DNA of 64,000 nt from Jacaranda mimosifolia (lineage: Eukaryota > Streptophyta > Magnoliopsida > Lamiales > Bignoniaceae). Within the stretch, counting starts at the first letter, position 1, and every line of letters begins with the position of its first letter. A model generated the notes under the pieces. It was not told the origin of the DNA. It did no database searches and worked only from the letters and a program-made list of their open reading frames with translations. Positions 47,427 through 59,300 of this stretch are shown here, piece by piece. Position numbers and translations under genes: made by a program. Location of the stretch: positions 28,252,501-28,316,500 of the forward strand of contig CM032117.1 of the NCBI GenBank assembly GCA_018894105.1, in the 5' to 3' direction.

Positions 47427-48723
47427 TGGAGTATGAGTGATTATATACCTAAGAGATGGGTGAATTAAGCTTAAGAGATTTTAATACAGTGGAAGTTTAT
47501 CACTCAAAATACTTTTTAGCCTTTTCAACTATTTAAATCTTTTACAGAAAAATAGTTTTAATTACTGACTGGAATTTGTAAGTACTAGTTAAGATACCAA
47601 GTCAGATCAGTGATAAGAAAAGCAGTAAATGCAGTATTAAATAGATACTACTATTTATAGAGGTTCAATAAGCCTACATCTTCTACCTAAGATTTCAGTT
47701 AGGATTTTAACCCTGTCGAATTAATAAGTATATGAGAATATTTTTACAAATGAAAACAGTAATTTGATAGTAATGAAAGTGTAAGGAGTAGAAACACCCT
47801 AGTAGGGTGAAAAACCAGCTCTTCGCAAAGAGCTACATTGGAATGCCAGATGGGATGAGGTAAGTTCTAGAGCACTGTTGAAACCAGCCGCTTGTGAATA
47901 GGTCCGGGGGATCTTTTGCTAGATTCACTTGCACAACCTCTGTGGACTAATGCACAAGTTGCTGCCACTCTGCATGGCAAGCTTTAGTCTCTTCTTCCAG
48001 ACTAGAACCAAGAACACTGCGAAAAGTTCTAGGTAGTACCGCTCTACTAGTTTCTTCACCTAGAGATTCTTAGAGTAACTAAGCACCAATTTGTACTCTT
48101 CACTGGGTCCTTTGAGAGCAGGTATGACTCCCGTCCCTCTTCACCACTAGGTCCTTTGAGACACAAACCACCTTGTCCTCGTCTCCCCAAGGTCCATCAA
48201 AGGCAAGTCCCACTTGACCTTCTTCACTACAAGGTCCCTCGAAAACACAAGTGGAGCAAGGATTAAGTAACAATTAAGCGCAAGAACATGTTAGAGAGTA
48301 TCACACAACTTTTCAAAACACTTAACAAAAGTCTCTCCTAACCCAGTGATTCACTTTTGTATGCTGCACAATTTTACTCTTATAACGCCCATGTCCAATG
48401 ACTATAAGTTATCATTAAGGGAAGAATCCATTGGAACTAAATAAGGGAACAAAGCATCTTTGGTAATCATGCATTTATTCCTTAATTACTGGTTGAATCA
48501 GTAGACACAACATAATGTGATTTCTTTCTTAAGTTACAAGGATACAAATAAACTAGAATCTTTAAAAGATCTCTTATATATAGAAAGTAAATTCCAGTGC
48601 ATTATAGATTCCAACAGACACGGTGGGAACAGATTTCAGCTAATCATTTAAACTTTTAGTGCATAATCATATGAAAGAATTTTGTCATAATCAAAATATT
48701 TAAAGATCATCAAAGGGTTAATA
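47427..48723 (-). repeat. 3' LTR of a SIRE/Maximus-type Copia element
   Basis: On minus it begins TATTAACCCTTTGATG (48723 downwards) after the purine tract TGGGGAGA, and ends CACTCATACTCCA at 47427. The sequence ACCTAAGAGATGGGTGAATTA near its end is characteristic of this Copia group. Length is about 1.3 kb. It interrupts the Tat pol at 47426. The TG start has become TA, and with the 5' LTR outside the readable part the boundaries rest on motifs. Confidence 0.7.
48097..48262 (-). repeat. Four 41-bp tandem units in the SIRE-type LTR
   Basis: Units start at 48097, 48138, 48179 and 48221 with TCTTCAC or TCGTCTC, followed by AGGTCC and a GAGACACAA-like block. The period is 41, 41 and 42 bases. 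Units are diverged by roughly a third. Confidence 0.75.
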
Positions 48724-49133
48724 ATCTCCCCATTTTTAATGATGAAAAAATTTGGATAGAGTGGAAAGCTATCACATAAACTCCTTCTATTTAAGTGCCT
48801 AGTTCTGCTAGCTTGTGCTTCACTTGGTTGAAGTAATTTGTTTGTTTTCTATTCATATTCTTAAGAAACCAAGCAAAAACAACAGATACCAATAGATGCA
48901 ATATATTAGGACTTTGCAAGCCCAAGTAACACATCCAATCATCAAAAGAAATTATCATCTAGAGCAATAAGTTCTTACAGGCCCATAATAGTTTAAAAGT
49001 TTTAGTGCAACAAAAACAAATATAAGTTCCAGCTAGCAAACAAAATGACAAAAGTTCCAACAGACAAGATTTTCAAATTTTAGAGGGTCTCTCTCTCTTT
49101 CTCTCTCTCCCCTTTATCATCAAAAAGAAAAGC
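48724..49133 (-). other. 3' non-coding region and purine tract of the SIRE-type element
   Basis: Between the downstream ORF and the 3' LTR. It holds a long minus-strand purine stretch (plus 49084-49113, CT-rich) and the tract at 48725-48745 (CATCATTAAAAATGGGGAGA on minus), the usual Copia polypurine tract just before the LTR. Confidence 0.65.
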
Positions 49134-50189
49134 CTAGGATGCATTCAAATAGGCCCTAACTTTCTCTTTTAGGTGAGTGATGCTGGCATGGGTACGAATA
49201 GATTTGCAAAGCAGGCGTTCAAACTTGTAGTCCATGGAATCAACAAGTGTTTCCAAGCATCCAGAAAGAGTCCCCACTATTTTGGAAAGATCATCCAGTT
49301 TTGCTTCAAGTCCACTACCCACTTTACCAGTTACCACTTTATTGGTTTTTCCCTGAGCTTTCCTTGGTGTCTTAATGGGAGTATGACGAGCAGGGCTAGA
49401 TTGTTTAGACTCTAAGCTAATGGATACTAGAATTTTAGATTTTCGAGGGCGAAGTTTAATACTGCTAAGAGTGCGTCCAAATCCCTTGAACCATCCATCA
49501 TCATCATCAGTGTATTGAATTCTCTTTTTTCTCAGGCTGGCTAGATCCAAAAACTTATGGTCACACTCCCCCTCAATCTGGGTATTAGGCAAACACACTC
49601 CCTCACTTTTAAAGACATGTGTGAGAAGTGTAGAATAGGGAAGATTTTTGGCTTGATGAGAGAATGAATACACCATGTGTTTCAAAATAATAAAACCCAG
49701 ATTGACAGGCTTATGCTTGATGGCTTTGGCCGTAAGATAAAGGCTCATGGAATTAAGATCAGTGGTATGCCCTCCACTTGAAATCGAGGCAGAAAAGACA
49801 AAGTAGCTAAGCGTATGTAGTAAAATGTGTTCAATTTTCATTATGTTTAGACCAGCACCTCTAGAAAAAGACTGTTGTTTTCCTCCCCAAAAGAGTTGAC
49901 AAATTTCATCATAAGTAACATAAGAATAAGACAAATCACCAAAATTAAAAAAATTTGCACCATCATTCGGAATATAAAACAGAAAATTCAGTTTTGATGG
50001 GGATAGAATAATTCTTTTATCAAGAACATAGGACTCCACAGTGACATCATCATAATCTGATTCAATAAAAGTGAAATTTGAATAAAATAGTTTGACCAAA
50101 TGGGGATATGAACGTTTATCAATTTTCATCAGATTGTCCCACTTTAAACCACAACCCCAGTCTATAGCAGCAGATTTTGGTAGAGTCAA
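49134..50189 (-). CDS. Intact 351-codon downstream (env-position) ORF of the SIRE-type element
   Basis: This is the longest open frame in the window, placed after RNase H and before the 3' LTR, where SIRE/Maximus elements carry an extra ORF often called env-like. Residues 20-130 resemble the plant transposon protein domain seen in such ORFs (YPHLVKLFYSNFTF, then VESYVLDKRIILSPSKLNFLF). Residues 240-275 are Arg/Lys/Ser/Pro-rich, and 290-345 look like a coiled coil (LDDLSKIVGTLSGCLETLV). I see no clear signal peptide or membrane segment, so an envelope role is not supported. The same frame extends upstream to an ATG at 50600 (MPKQTKSDAKASSSKKK), broken by stops near 50502 and 50312, so the intact part probably lacks its original N terminus. 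Function is unknown. Confidence 0.7.
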   Translation of the reverse strand: MTLPKSAAIDWGCGLKWDNLMKIDKRSYPHLVKLFYSNFTFIESDYDDVTVESYVLDKRIILSPSKLNFLFYIPNDGANFFNFGDLSYSYVTYDEICQLFWGGKQQSFSRGAGLNIMKIEHILLHTLSYFVFSASISSGGHTTDLNSMSLYLTAKAIKHKPVNLGFIILKHMVYSFSHQAKNLPYSTLLTHVFKSEGVCLPNTQIEGECDHKFLDLASLRKKRIQYTDDDDGWFKGFGRTLSSIKLRPRKSKILVSISLESKQSSPARHTPIKTPRKAQGKTNKVVTGKVGSGLEAKLDDLSKIVGTLSGCLETLVDSMDYKFERLLCKSIRTHASITHLKEKVRAYLNAS

Positions 50190-50845
50190 AGTTTAAAGCC
50201 CTTCCAAGATTCAGGTTGCGACTAGAATTTTTTCATTAAAGCATGCTTAAGCTTCAGGTGAATGGAAATTTAGAAAGAATGGAAGCTTACTGAAATTCCA
50301 ATCCTTAATTTCTTAAGGATGAGTAGGAGTAGGAGGACTAGGGCTAGAAGCAATTTCTTTAGACCCAGTGGGTTTTTTAGGACTACCCATGGGAGTATCT
50401 TTACTGCCTAAGTCTTCGCTACCAAGATGCTTAGGTTTATCATAGCAGGATGAATGATCCGTATTAGTACTGAAGTCATTATACCATTTCAACAGCATAA
50501 GAGCCTAAGAGATTTGAACATGAATAGGCTCGGAAGGAGATGATAGGCATTTTTTCTTTGATGAAGATGCCTTTGCATCTGATTTTGTTTGTTTAGGCAT
50601 GGCGAAGAAATTTTTTTGGATAGAAAAAGAGAAAAACACAAGGAAGACAAGAGGTACTTTTCTACTAAGAAGAAGAAATTTTTTTCTTTTTTGTAATGGA
50701 AGAAGAAGTGTCAGTTTTTATTGAAACCTGATTTTTGGAAAAGGAAAGAATTAAAATTTTTATAAGATGCACACAAAAGCAAATTTTAAGAGAAGAAGGA
50801 GTTGCAGTTATTTTTGGTGCACAATAACTTCCATATTCAAACATG

Positions 50846-53800
50846 TTAACTAATCTCGTCAAAATCATATTTTGATTTAATTCCTAATTTATCTCTAATT
50901 GACACAAATTTCTTTTCTTCCAAAGCTTTTGTGAAGATGTCTGCAAGCTGATTCTCAGTGCAAACAAAATCAATTGATATGTCTCCCTTTTTCAAATGAT
51001 CACGTAGGAAATGATGCTTGATTTCAATATGCTTTGTGCGTAAATGCAAGATTGGAAATGCGAATAGCACTGAAACTATCACATAAAATGGGCACAAGGC
51101 ACATTAATACCAAAATCATGTAATATTCGTTTCATCCATAACACCTAGGTGCAGAAATTTCCACTATAATGTATTCTGCCTCAATAGTGGATAGTGCAAC
51201 TACACTTTGATTTTTACTACACCATGAAACAAGGCAATTTTCCAGCAGTTGACAACCACCACTGGTACTTTTCCTGTCTATCTTACAACAAATACAATCC
51301 ACATCATAATAGATTATGAATTTAAAGGATTTAGAATGTGGATACCATAAGCCATAATTAGATGTTCCCTTAAGAGATCTCTATATCCTTTTTACAGCAT
51401 TTAAATGGGATCCCTCTGGATCGGACTGGAATCTAGCACATAAGCATGTTGAAAACATAATATCTGGCTGACTAGCAGTTAAAGAAAGTAAGCTACCAAT
51501 CATACCTCTATAGACTTTCTCGTCTATATTTTTACCATCATCATCAAGTTCTAGTCTAGTATTCGTACTCATAGGAGTGGTTGCAGGGTTGCATTCACTC
51601 ATTCCAAACTTTTTTAGAAGCTCTTTTTTGTATTTTTCTTGAGAGATGAATGTCCCTTTCTGAGTTTGTTTCACTTGAAGTGCCAAGAAGAAGTTGAGCT
51701 CTCCTATTAAGCATATTTCAAATTTTTGTTTCATTTTCTTGGCAAACTCTTGACAAAGTAGATCATTAGTAGCACCAAAGATAATGTCATCTACATACAT
51801 TTGAGCAATAAGAGAACCATTTTCTTGGTGCTTAGTGAACAATGTGGTGTCTAAAATTCCAATAGAAAAATTATTATTTATGAGAAAGTTGCTCAAATGA
51901 TCATACCAGGCCCTAGGGGGGCTTGTTTTAATCCATATAAACCTTTGTCAGTTTAAAAACACAATGAGGAAAATTCTAATTTTCGAAATATGGTGATTGC
52001 TCTACATAAACTTCTTCTTTTATGAATCCATTTAGAAAAACACTTTTTATGTCCATTTGATAGAGTAAAACTTTTTATGGGATGCAAAGGCAAGAAGCAT
52101 TAAGCATTCTAATTGATTCTAACCTTGCAACTGGAATGAACATTTCATTGTAGTCAATGCTCTCTTGTTGACCGTAGTCTTTTGCTACCATTCTGGCTTT
52201 GTTCCTAGTAACTTTGCCGGTTGCATCTAGCTTGTTTATGAATACCTACTTAGTACCAACAACTAGATGGTCTGATGGTCTTTCTACCAGGTTTCAGACT
52301 TCATTATTTTCACATTGAGCCAGTTCATCTTTCATGGCTTCAATCCAGAATGGATCTTTTAGTGCCTCTTTGACATCCTTTGGTTCAATCATTGAAATGA
52401 GGGCATAGTTGGATTCATCTGGTGGAAGTTGTTTGGTTTTAGATCTGGTAGTTATTCCAGCTTGTGGATCTCCAATGGTTTTGTCAATAGGGTGATTGGA
52501 AGCATGTTTGAATTTTCTAGTTCTTGGTTCAATCCTTTCTACTGACTCGCTGGAATTAGGTTCATCAGTGGGTTCGTTTCCTTAAAGGATTTCGATTCCT
52601 CTTGATTTGATATTGATGGCTCAAGGTTTAGAATCTTGACCGGTTCTTCGAATCCTGTAACTTCCTTGCTCAAGGATTCCTTGGCACAAGATGTATTAGT
52701 TTCATCAAACGTAATGTGCGTGGATTCTTGAACCGTTCCTTTTCTTTTGTTAAAGATACGATAGGCTTTAAACGTAATAGCGTGGATTCTTGAATCGTTC
52801 CTTTTCTTTTGTTAAAGACACGATAGACTTTACTATGCATTGAGTAACTAACAAAGATAGCCTCATCAATTTTGGAATGAAACTTTGTCAAATAATCTCT
52901 ATTATTGAGAATAAAACATTCGCAACCAAAGACATGAAAATAGGAAATATTTGGAATTTTACCATGCCACAATTCATATGGGGTTCTTCTCAAAAGCGGT
53001 CTTAAGAAAACACGATTTTCCACATAGCAAGCCGTATTCAAGGCTTCACCCCAAAAGGATTTTGGAAGATCATATTCATTAAGCATAGTTCTAGTAGCTT
53101 ATTGCAAAATCTAGTTTTTTCTTTCAACTACCCCATTTTCTATGGAGTCTTAGGAGCAGAAAAATTATGAATGTAACCATGTTCTTCACAAAATAAAGTA
53201 AAGTTTATTTCATCAAACTCAGTTCCATGGCCACTTCGGATTTTCTTAATGAAGTAACCCTTTTCATTTTGGAGCCTTTGGTTAGTGGAATAAAAGTACT
53301 TAAAGCATTATTTTTATAAGTAAGGAATAAAATCCACGTAAAACGAGTATAATCATCTACTATGACAAATACGTATCTTTTACTTCCAAGGGAAGTGGTT
53401 TTCATAGGTTCGAATAGGTCAATATACAGAAGTTCCAGTGGCCTGAAAGTTGTAACCTTATTCTATGGTTTGAAAAATGTTCGGATTTGCTTCCCTTCAT
53501 GGCATGCATCACATATCCTGTCCTTGGAGAAGTTTAACTTGGGTACCCCTTTGACAAGATCTTTCTTTGTGAGATGAGATATAAGTTCCATGTTTACGTG
53601 GCCCATTCTTCTATGCCATTTCCAACATTCTTCATCTAAAACAGCTAAACACTCTATATTTTGACAAATTACATCATCAAGGGTTGTACAACAAATATTT
53701 CCATCCCAAGTAGTAGTAAAAACTAGTTTCTCATTTTGCTTGATAACACGGTGAGAATGATGAAACTTAACCTCATAACCTTCATCGCACAATTAACTAA

Positions 53801-54080
53801 TAAAAGCCATATGTTATCAATGGAAGTATCAGTCTGCTTACCAGTAGTACCTTTACCTATTATGCGTCCATTTCTATTGTCTGCATAGAGAATATTTTCT
53901 GTTGAATAATTGTTAAGCTTAAGAAATATGGATGCATCCCTCGTCATATGCCTGGAACATCCACTATCCAAGTACCACTTCTGTTTTCGAGAATGTTCCT
54001 TGGCCCGTACCTGTAAGAAATCAATTTGTTTTAGGTCCCCAAACTAAATTGGGTCCTTCATGGTTAGCAACAGATGAATT
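50846..54080 (-). pseudogene. SIRE-type Copia pol remnant
   Basis: Read on minus. The protease is at about 53990-53860 (WYLDSGCSRHMT, with the Asp-Ser-Gly active site kept). Pre-integrase and zinc region follow at 53792-53463 (WKWHRRMGHVN, ICDACHEGKQ), then the integrase core at 53405-53205 (FVIVDDYTRFTWILF) and its C-terminal side at 53086-52670 (FWGEALNTACYVENR, FHVFGCECFILN). RT is degraded at 52400-51900 and open at 51896-51381 with the catalytic YVDDIIFG. RNase H is at 51380-50846, ending in LADIFTKALEEKKF. Stops and shifts break it into at least eight pieces. Copia order and the SIRE-like RNase H to ORF spacing support the assignment. Confidence 0.85.
52708..52833 (-). repeat. 63-bp tandem duplication within the SIRE-type pol
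   Basis: AACGTAAT at 52708 and 52771 begin two copies, each continuing GCGTGGATTCTTGAAYCGTTCC and TTTTGTTAAAGAYACGATAG. One copy is a base shorter, so it shifts the reading frame. It lies in the integrase-RT linker. Confidence 0.85.
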
Positions 54081-54086
54081 TCTTAC

Positions 54087-55340
54087 CTAAGAAAACTTGG
54101 TACCAATAAGTTTCTCAATCGGATATCTATAATTGACATGACCAGATCTACCACAAGTAAAGCATGTTTTTCGAACATGTTTGAAATTCATTCTGGAAGT
54201 ATTAGAAATCGGTTTGGTTTTTCTCTGGTTCATGCGATTTTTGAAATTCCGATTTTTCTTAACATTATGTCTAGGTGCAACATGCATATGTGTGTGTTTG
54301 ACACTTATGGAACATTCACCTAGGTTATCCTCAACATACAAGCATTTCTCAACAATCATTTTTCCTTTGATTTCACGGCTCATTTTTTTCAACTTGCTTT
54401 TTCAAGGAATTGTTTTCTTTAGTGAGCCAATCATTCATTTTTTTCTTGCATTCAGCATCAAGGGTCTCTCTGTTTTTAGCCATTTGTATTTCAAATTTAT
54501 CTTTATGAGCCAAATCCAATTCTTCTTGCAAATAATCCAGTTTTTCTTGTAAAGCATTATTTTTATCAACAAGCATTTTCACACAAATTTCATAGAGCTT
54601 AAGCAGTTTTTGCACATTCTCATCAATGTCAATTTCATCACTGGAATCACAATCAGAGTATGAAGAGGTACTTACTTGGTTTATCATGAAGTAATTTTCT
54701 TCATTGTCAAATTTTTCACTGTCAGGTTTGTCCTATATGGTTGCCATTACCTTAGCTTTGGCTTGTTTTGCATATTTCTTCAATCGAGGACAGTCCAATT
54801 TTTTGTGTCTGATTTTGTTGCATTCGTAGCAGCGAAATGCTCAGTATTTGTAGTTTTCGGACTGGTTTTTTTTCATATTTTAACCTGTTGATTTAGAATT
54901 TTCTTTTGAGGTTTGTCAATTGCTTTAACCGTTGGGAAATCAGAACAATTTCATCCTCAACTTGGTCCTCATCAAGATCTTCTTGGAATTCTGAATCGAA
55001 ATCATGACCGGCATTAAAAGCAATGTCCTTTTTGACCTTTGCTTCCAAACCTTCTTCTTTGTTTAGCAGTGTCGTCTCATGGGATGTGAGAGATCCAATC
55101 CAATCGATTCACCCATGCTTATTTTGTTAAGATCATGAGCTTCCTAAATGACAGTTAATTTTGGGGTCCATTCCTTTAGAAGTGATCAGCGAACATGGGG
55201 TTTATAATTTTCATGAAGTGCACTACATCTAGCTTATGGTCTCATCAGGTTTTATCTAGAACATTTCATACTTGTGAATGAGAAGAGCAATCCTCTCTTG
55301 TCAAACCTGACTGGTACCTTCATGGGTCACTTACAACATG
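54087..55340 (-). pseudogene. SIRE-type Copia gag remnant
   Basis: On minus, from 55340 downwards: a gag piece with LNKISMGESIGLDLSHP (55140-55080) and an acidic stretch (55010-54940). A zinc knuckle CYECNKIRHKKLDCP follows (about 54835-54790; the Gly before His is changed). The next part is open at 54687-54373 with a long coiled coil (LQEKLDYLQEELDLAHKDKF), then 54392-54087 with a second knuckle CFTCGRSGHVNYRYP in which the last cysteine is lost. Two knuckles separated by a coiled coil are typical of the SIRE/Maximus gag. The 5' end is cut at 55341 by an LTR fragment of the E1 family. Confidence 0.8.
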
Positions 55341-56410
55341 TGAAGGCAAGAGTAGCGTTAGGATCCATAAATCAAAACATCATAAGCTTGAAAATAACTA
55401 AGCTAGTCAAGCATCCAAGGATCTATTCATGCTATAGATGTGAATCAGGATGAAGAATTACCTCTTGTAGTTCAAAATAAGGAGAAGATCAACTATTTCT
55501 CTCGGATCCAGAAACTATTTGAAATCGACACAGCGGAATGTCGGCAACCTACTAATTCAAAAATCATCAAATTAAATATGGAACACCTCAACATACAAAG
55601 GGAGCTGCTGTAAAAAAATTGGAGCAAAAAGCCTTCTGGATCGCTCCAAAAAAATTCACCAATCGAAATTCGCTACAAGTAGATATCCAAAACTGAGCAA
55701 GTCAAGTGCCTTGCCTCTATTGATATGATCCACACACCAAACAATCTTCCAATTTTCCCTTACTAGAAGCTAGAGTTGAGAGGTGAAAATGAGGTAGAAG
55801 ATGCCGATTTTCAGGTTGGGAAGAAGAAGAAATGCAAAGCTTCAATACATGATGCAAGGCATGGAGAGAGAGAGAGAGAGAGAGAGAGATTTTGGAGACA
55901 ATGCAAGAATATAATTCTCACACTTTCAGCCATGTGATTTTCAAATTTTGCTTGCACTCTATATCTATATATAGATGGTGGAAGGTGTGATGCTAGTTGG
56001 CATCACGCCTTCCTCAAGGTGACCGCCCAAGTGGCATGCCAAGTTGGCAAAATTCAAATTCAAGTCTCACTTGAATTTCAAGTGCATTTCAATTTCATTT
56101 AGAATCTAATTCCAAATTAATTACGATGCTAATATAAATGAACACTTCATTTAAATTTTCCCTTCCAAAGAGGATTCTTCCCATTAATTAAATTAAACAC
56201 TTTAATTTAATTAATTAACCTTTGATTTAACTCTTAAATCAAACAAGCTTAAATTAATCAACGTAACTCTTTAAGTCAACCTGTCCAATTAATAGTCAAC
56301 ATGGTACCAAATAATTAACTCCTTAATTATTGGTCTAATGTAACTCTTTAAATTAGTTGATTAATTCAACACTTAAATTAGTCAAATCAAAATTGACCAT
56401 GCATATCATG
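55341..56410 (-). repeat. E1-family LTR, 3' part, minus strand
   Basis: On minus it ends CTTGCCTTCA at 55341 and is colinear with the last roughly 1.1 kb of solo LTRs 1 and 3. It includes the AT-rich GAGTTAA-word region, the palindrome (plus 55984-56009, GGTGTGATGC and GCATCACGCC) and TATA-like ATATCTATATATAG. A (GA)n microsatellite lies at 55864-55889 in the transcribed part. The LTR is cut off at about 56410, where its first half is missing. Confidence 0.8.
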
Positions 56411-57573
56411 CCTCGGAGTTAAATTAATGCAAAGCTTCAACTCATGATGCAATGCATGGGTGTTCATGACTCCTTGATCCCCTTGGCCTTCTTTGTCTCC
56501 TTGCAACATTTACAAGAGAAAGAAAATCCTCACACCTAGTTTTCTACTCTCATAACATTTACAAGACAGAAAATTAAGAGGCATGGAAGCTCCTATTTAA
56601 TACAACCCTTTTCAATAACTAGAAACAAATGAAACCATATTAAAGCCTCATGATCATCCTCATACATTCATCATCCATTCAATAATTAAATGCACAATAA
56701 ATAAGAATTGTCATTCAATTCAACCAATTAAATGCTTATCTCATAAACAATTAATTAACTAGCAAAAATAAACATAACTCCTTATACATCTCATTTTTTC
56801 ACTTAATTGAAAATAAAATTGAACAAGACTTTAAAAGCATGCAAAGATGTCAAACATAATTTTGAGCCACTTGCACAACTTTTGTCCATCCGAAAATGTG
56901 TGAAAACTATGTTAGAGACAAAAAATAACACAAAAGGGTACCAAGAACGACCATAAGGCAGCCTTGGCTAGGTTGCTGCCCTGTTTGGCGTGCGGCAGGC
57001 AAGCAAAAGACACACCTGTTTCCTATCGGGTTGGGAAAATTGGGTGGCAGCCCTGCCTAGCCACCTAGTGGTCAAGTTTTTGGCCCCTATTCATGTTTTT
57101 TGTACTCCAAACCCATATGGCTAGTTCCATAACTCACTTTTACACAATTTAGATGAATTTTTAGATTTAAAACACCATTCAAAAATGGAAATTCAATTAC
57201 ACAATCATGCTTCAGAATTCAAGTGCAAGCAAGAATCAACATTCTTTAAAATCTCCAATTAACTTCAATCAGATTGGATCCAAAAATGACCAGAACACCT
57301 TAGTGCCAAATTGAACATGCTATATCAACATATAATATAATCCAATACTAAATCATCATTTGACATAATCATCTATGAATCAAAATCATGCCAACACATG
57401 AATCAACATTTACAACACATATTAGCATATCTCAAGTCGTCAACAAATGAGCCACATTCAAAATCAACCAAATACTCAAATTCATCAATTGAATCAATTA
57501 TTTGGTGATTAGGATCAATTCATCACATGAATCTATCCACCAAAATCATGAATAAGGTTGTGATACCACTTGA
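56411..57573 (-). other. Leader of a minus-strand E1-family element
   Basis: On minus, TGGTATCACAACC (plus 57559-57571) is a decayed primer site just after the LTR end. The leader that follows matches the E1 leader (for example TTGATTCAATTGATGAATTTGAGT and the GC-rich island at about 56945-57070). It ends at 56410, joined directly to a broken LTR, so gag, pol and one LTR start have been deleted. Confidence 0.7.
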
Positions 57574-57925
57574 AAGTAGAAGTTGGCTGAGGATCCATAA
57601 TATAAAACCATAAAAAGGAAAAATATAACTTAGATACTCCACTCTAAGGATCTAATCATGCTTATAATAAGGATTTAAGTCCAAAACATTTACCTTGAAT
57701 GCTAAGTCCAAAGGCAAGAAGAGAAAAGCTCTAATGAACTCCTCAATGGAGCAACTCGCGCATAGCAGAAGCGATCAACATTTGGACATCTTCCACAACT
57801 CCAAAAATGATCAACCTTGGTAGAGAGCACTATCGCACACCAAGGAACATGCTATAAAAATTTCATGCAAATTAGAACTTCCTAAGTCCTTCAAATCGGG
57901 GAAGCCTTCTAAAATAAAGATCATT
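57574..57925 (-). repeat. E1-family LTR end fragment, minus strand
   Basis: On minus this ends CTTCTACTTTCA directly before the primer site at 57571 and resembles the last 350 bases of the E1-family LTRs (GGATCCTTAGA, ATGGATCC). It is cut at about 57925 at the border with CACTA coding sequence. The exact break is uncertain. Confidence 0.6.
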
Positions 57926-58160
57926 AAGGAGTCACTTGGCACAGACACGGGGTATGAGAGAGGCATGAGCTATGGAGTTGTGCTATCGAAAAGAAGCTAG
58001 AAGATGAGACTTCAAGTTATACAACTTGAGGCAATAAAAGAGAAGTTGAAAATGACTTACAAGCTAAATTGTATCTCATCAAGACATGAGAACAACAAAT
58101 CCATAGCTATAATGAGGTAATTCCAAAAGCAAAATGCACAACTAATGTGTCTTAAATATG
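57926..58160 (+). pseudogene. C-terminal end of a CACTA transposon protein
   Basis: Plus-strand sequence reads LGTDTGYERGMSYGVV (from about 57937). This is a form of the LGxxSGYxxGMGxG box seen in plant CACTA proteins of the TNP1/Transposase_24 type, followed by a charged helical stretch (LEAIKEKLKMTYKL) as expected for the family. One stop lies after the box. The N-terminal part is absent, replaced by the LTR fragment to the left. Such proteins bind the subterminal repeats during transposition. The match is from memory of the family pattern. Confidence 0.55.
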
Positions 58161-59300
58161 GTCAGACCCAGCTAAAACAATTCATGGTGGCATTGCAAGA
58201 TAAATTCACCTAAAGGTAAGTGCTTATGATATTGATTTTGATGCAATATCATTTTTTAGTTAGATTTTGCTTATATGGAATTCTATGACCTATCATATTC
58301 AAAGCTAAGATCAACATATTTAGATATTTAGAGATATAACTGGATATTGATTATGATGTGCTTATGATTATGATTGCAATTTTGCTTGTATAGAATTTTG
58401 TCTATGTTCTTGTATGGAATTTTATTAAGATTTCAATTTGAATCATGCAACTGTGTGCTTATAACATTCTAGCACATATGACTTTTTTGTGATGTGTTTT
58501 TCATTTGTTTGACATTCTGATTTTGATAGAAACTTCTTTATTCTTGTTGTAATACGATTGTCCTTAAATTATTGTTGGAATTTTAATAATTTCAATTCTA
58601 TTCGTATAATCTGGCTCCATTTTTTCCAATATGTATGCTTTCAAAGCAATTGCATTTTCATAAGTGTAACATGTTAAGAATTTATTTAAATTTCAAGATG
58701 AGTTACACATGTTAGAGACATTTAATATCCAACATCTTACATTAGTTTATTAGGACATAATTTCTTTTTCCTTGCTACATGATCTACACAATGTGATTCC
58801 TTGTGTTTTCTTTGTTTATAGTTTTTCTTCATGATCACAATGTGGCGTAATCATTTTTTGCATATTATTGTAAGAGGTCCTTTCTCTTATGGTTTGCACA
58901 AGATAGTTTTCAAATTTACATAAAGTGGGGAACATGTTTTGAAGATCTCTTCTGCTAGCTGAATTATAACACTACTTGGAACTTTGAATTCCATTAGTTT
59001 AATGCTTCTTTTGGATGTTGTTATGACATTTTTTGTCGGTGTTTTGAATTTGGGATCATTGTCTGGAATTTATATTATGTCTATCGATGCATGAATATGA
59101 TAATGTTATGTGTATGGATGAACATCTATGCTTACTTTTTTTCTTATTGAAGGATGACTGTGGATTATTTATGTTTACAATGTTGTTGGTATACTTCAAA
59201 TTTGGGTTATGAATATTACTTTTTCTTTAGCTATTTGATATTTTGATTAAGCCACTAAACAAGGAAAAATAAACACTTGAAAGAAGTATTGCTACAAAAG
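58161..59300 (+). other. AT-rich non-coding 3' region of the CACTA element
   Basis: AT-rich, T-run-bearing sequence without an open frame of note, between the CACTA protein end and the subterminal repeats. It could hold an intron or a 3' UTR. Nothing else was recognised. Confidence 0.4.

Noticed and set aside
49173..49415. Plus-strand 80-codon frame
   Set aside because: It is antisense to the intact 351-codon ORF of the SIRE-type element.
49134..50189. Calling the ORF a true envelope gene
   Set aside because: There is no signal peptide, membrane anchor or cleavage motif. Only its position after pol resembles env.
58161..59300. A host gene between the CACTA protein end and its subterminal repeats
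   Set aside because: No open frame of meaningful length and no recognisable domain. It is better explained as a non-coding part of the transposon.
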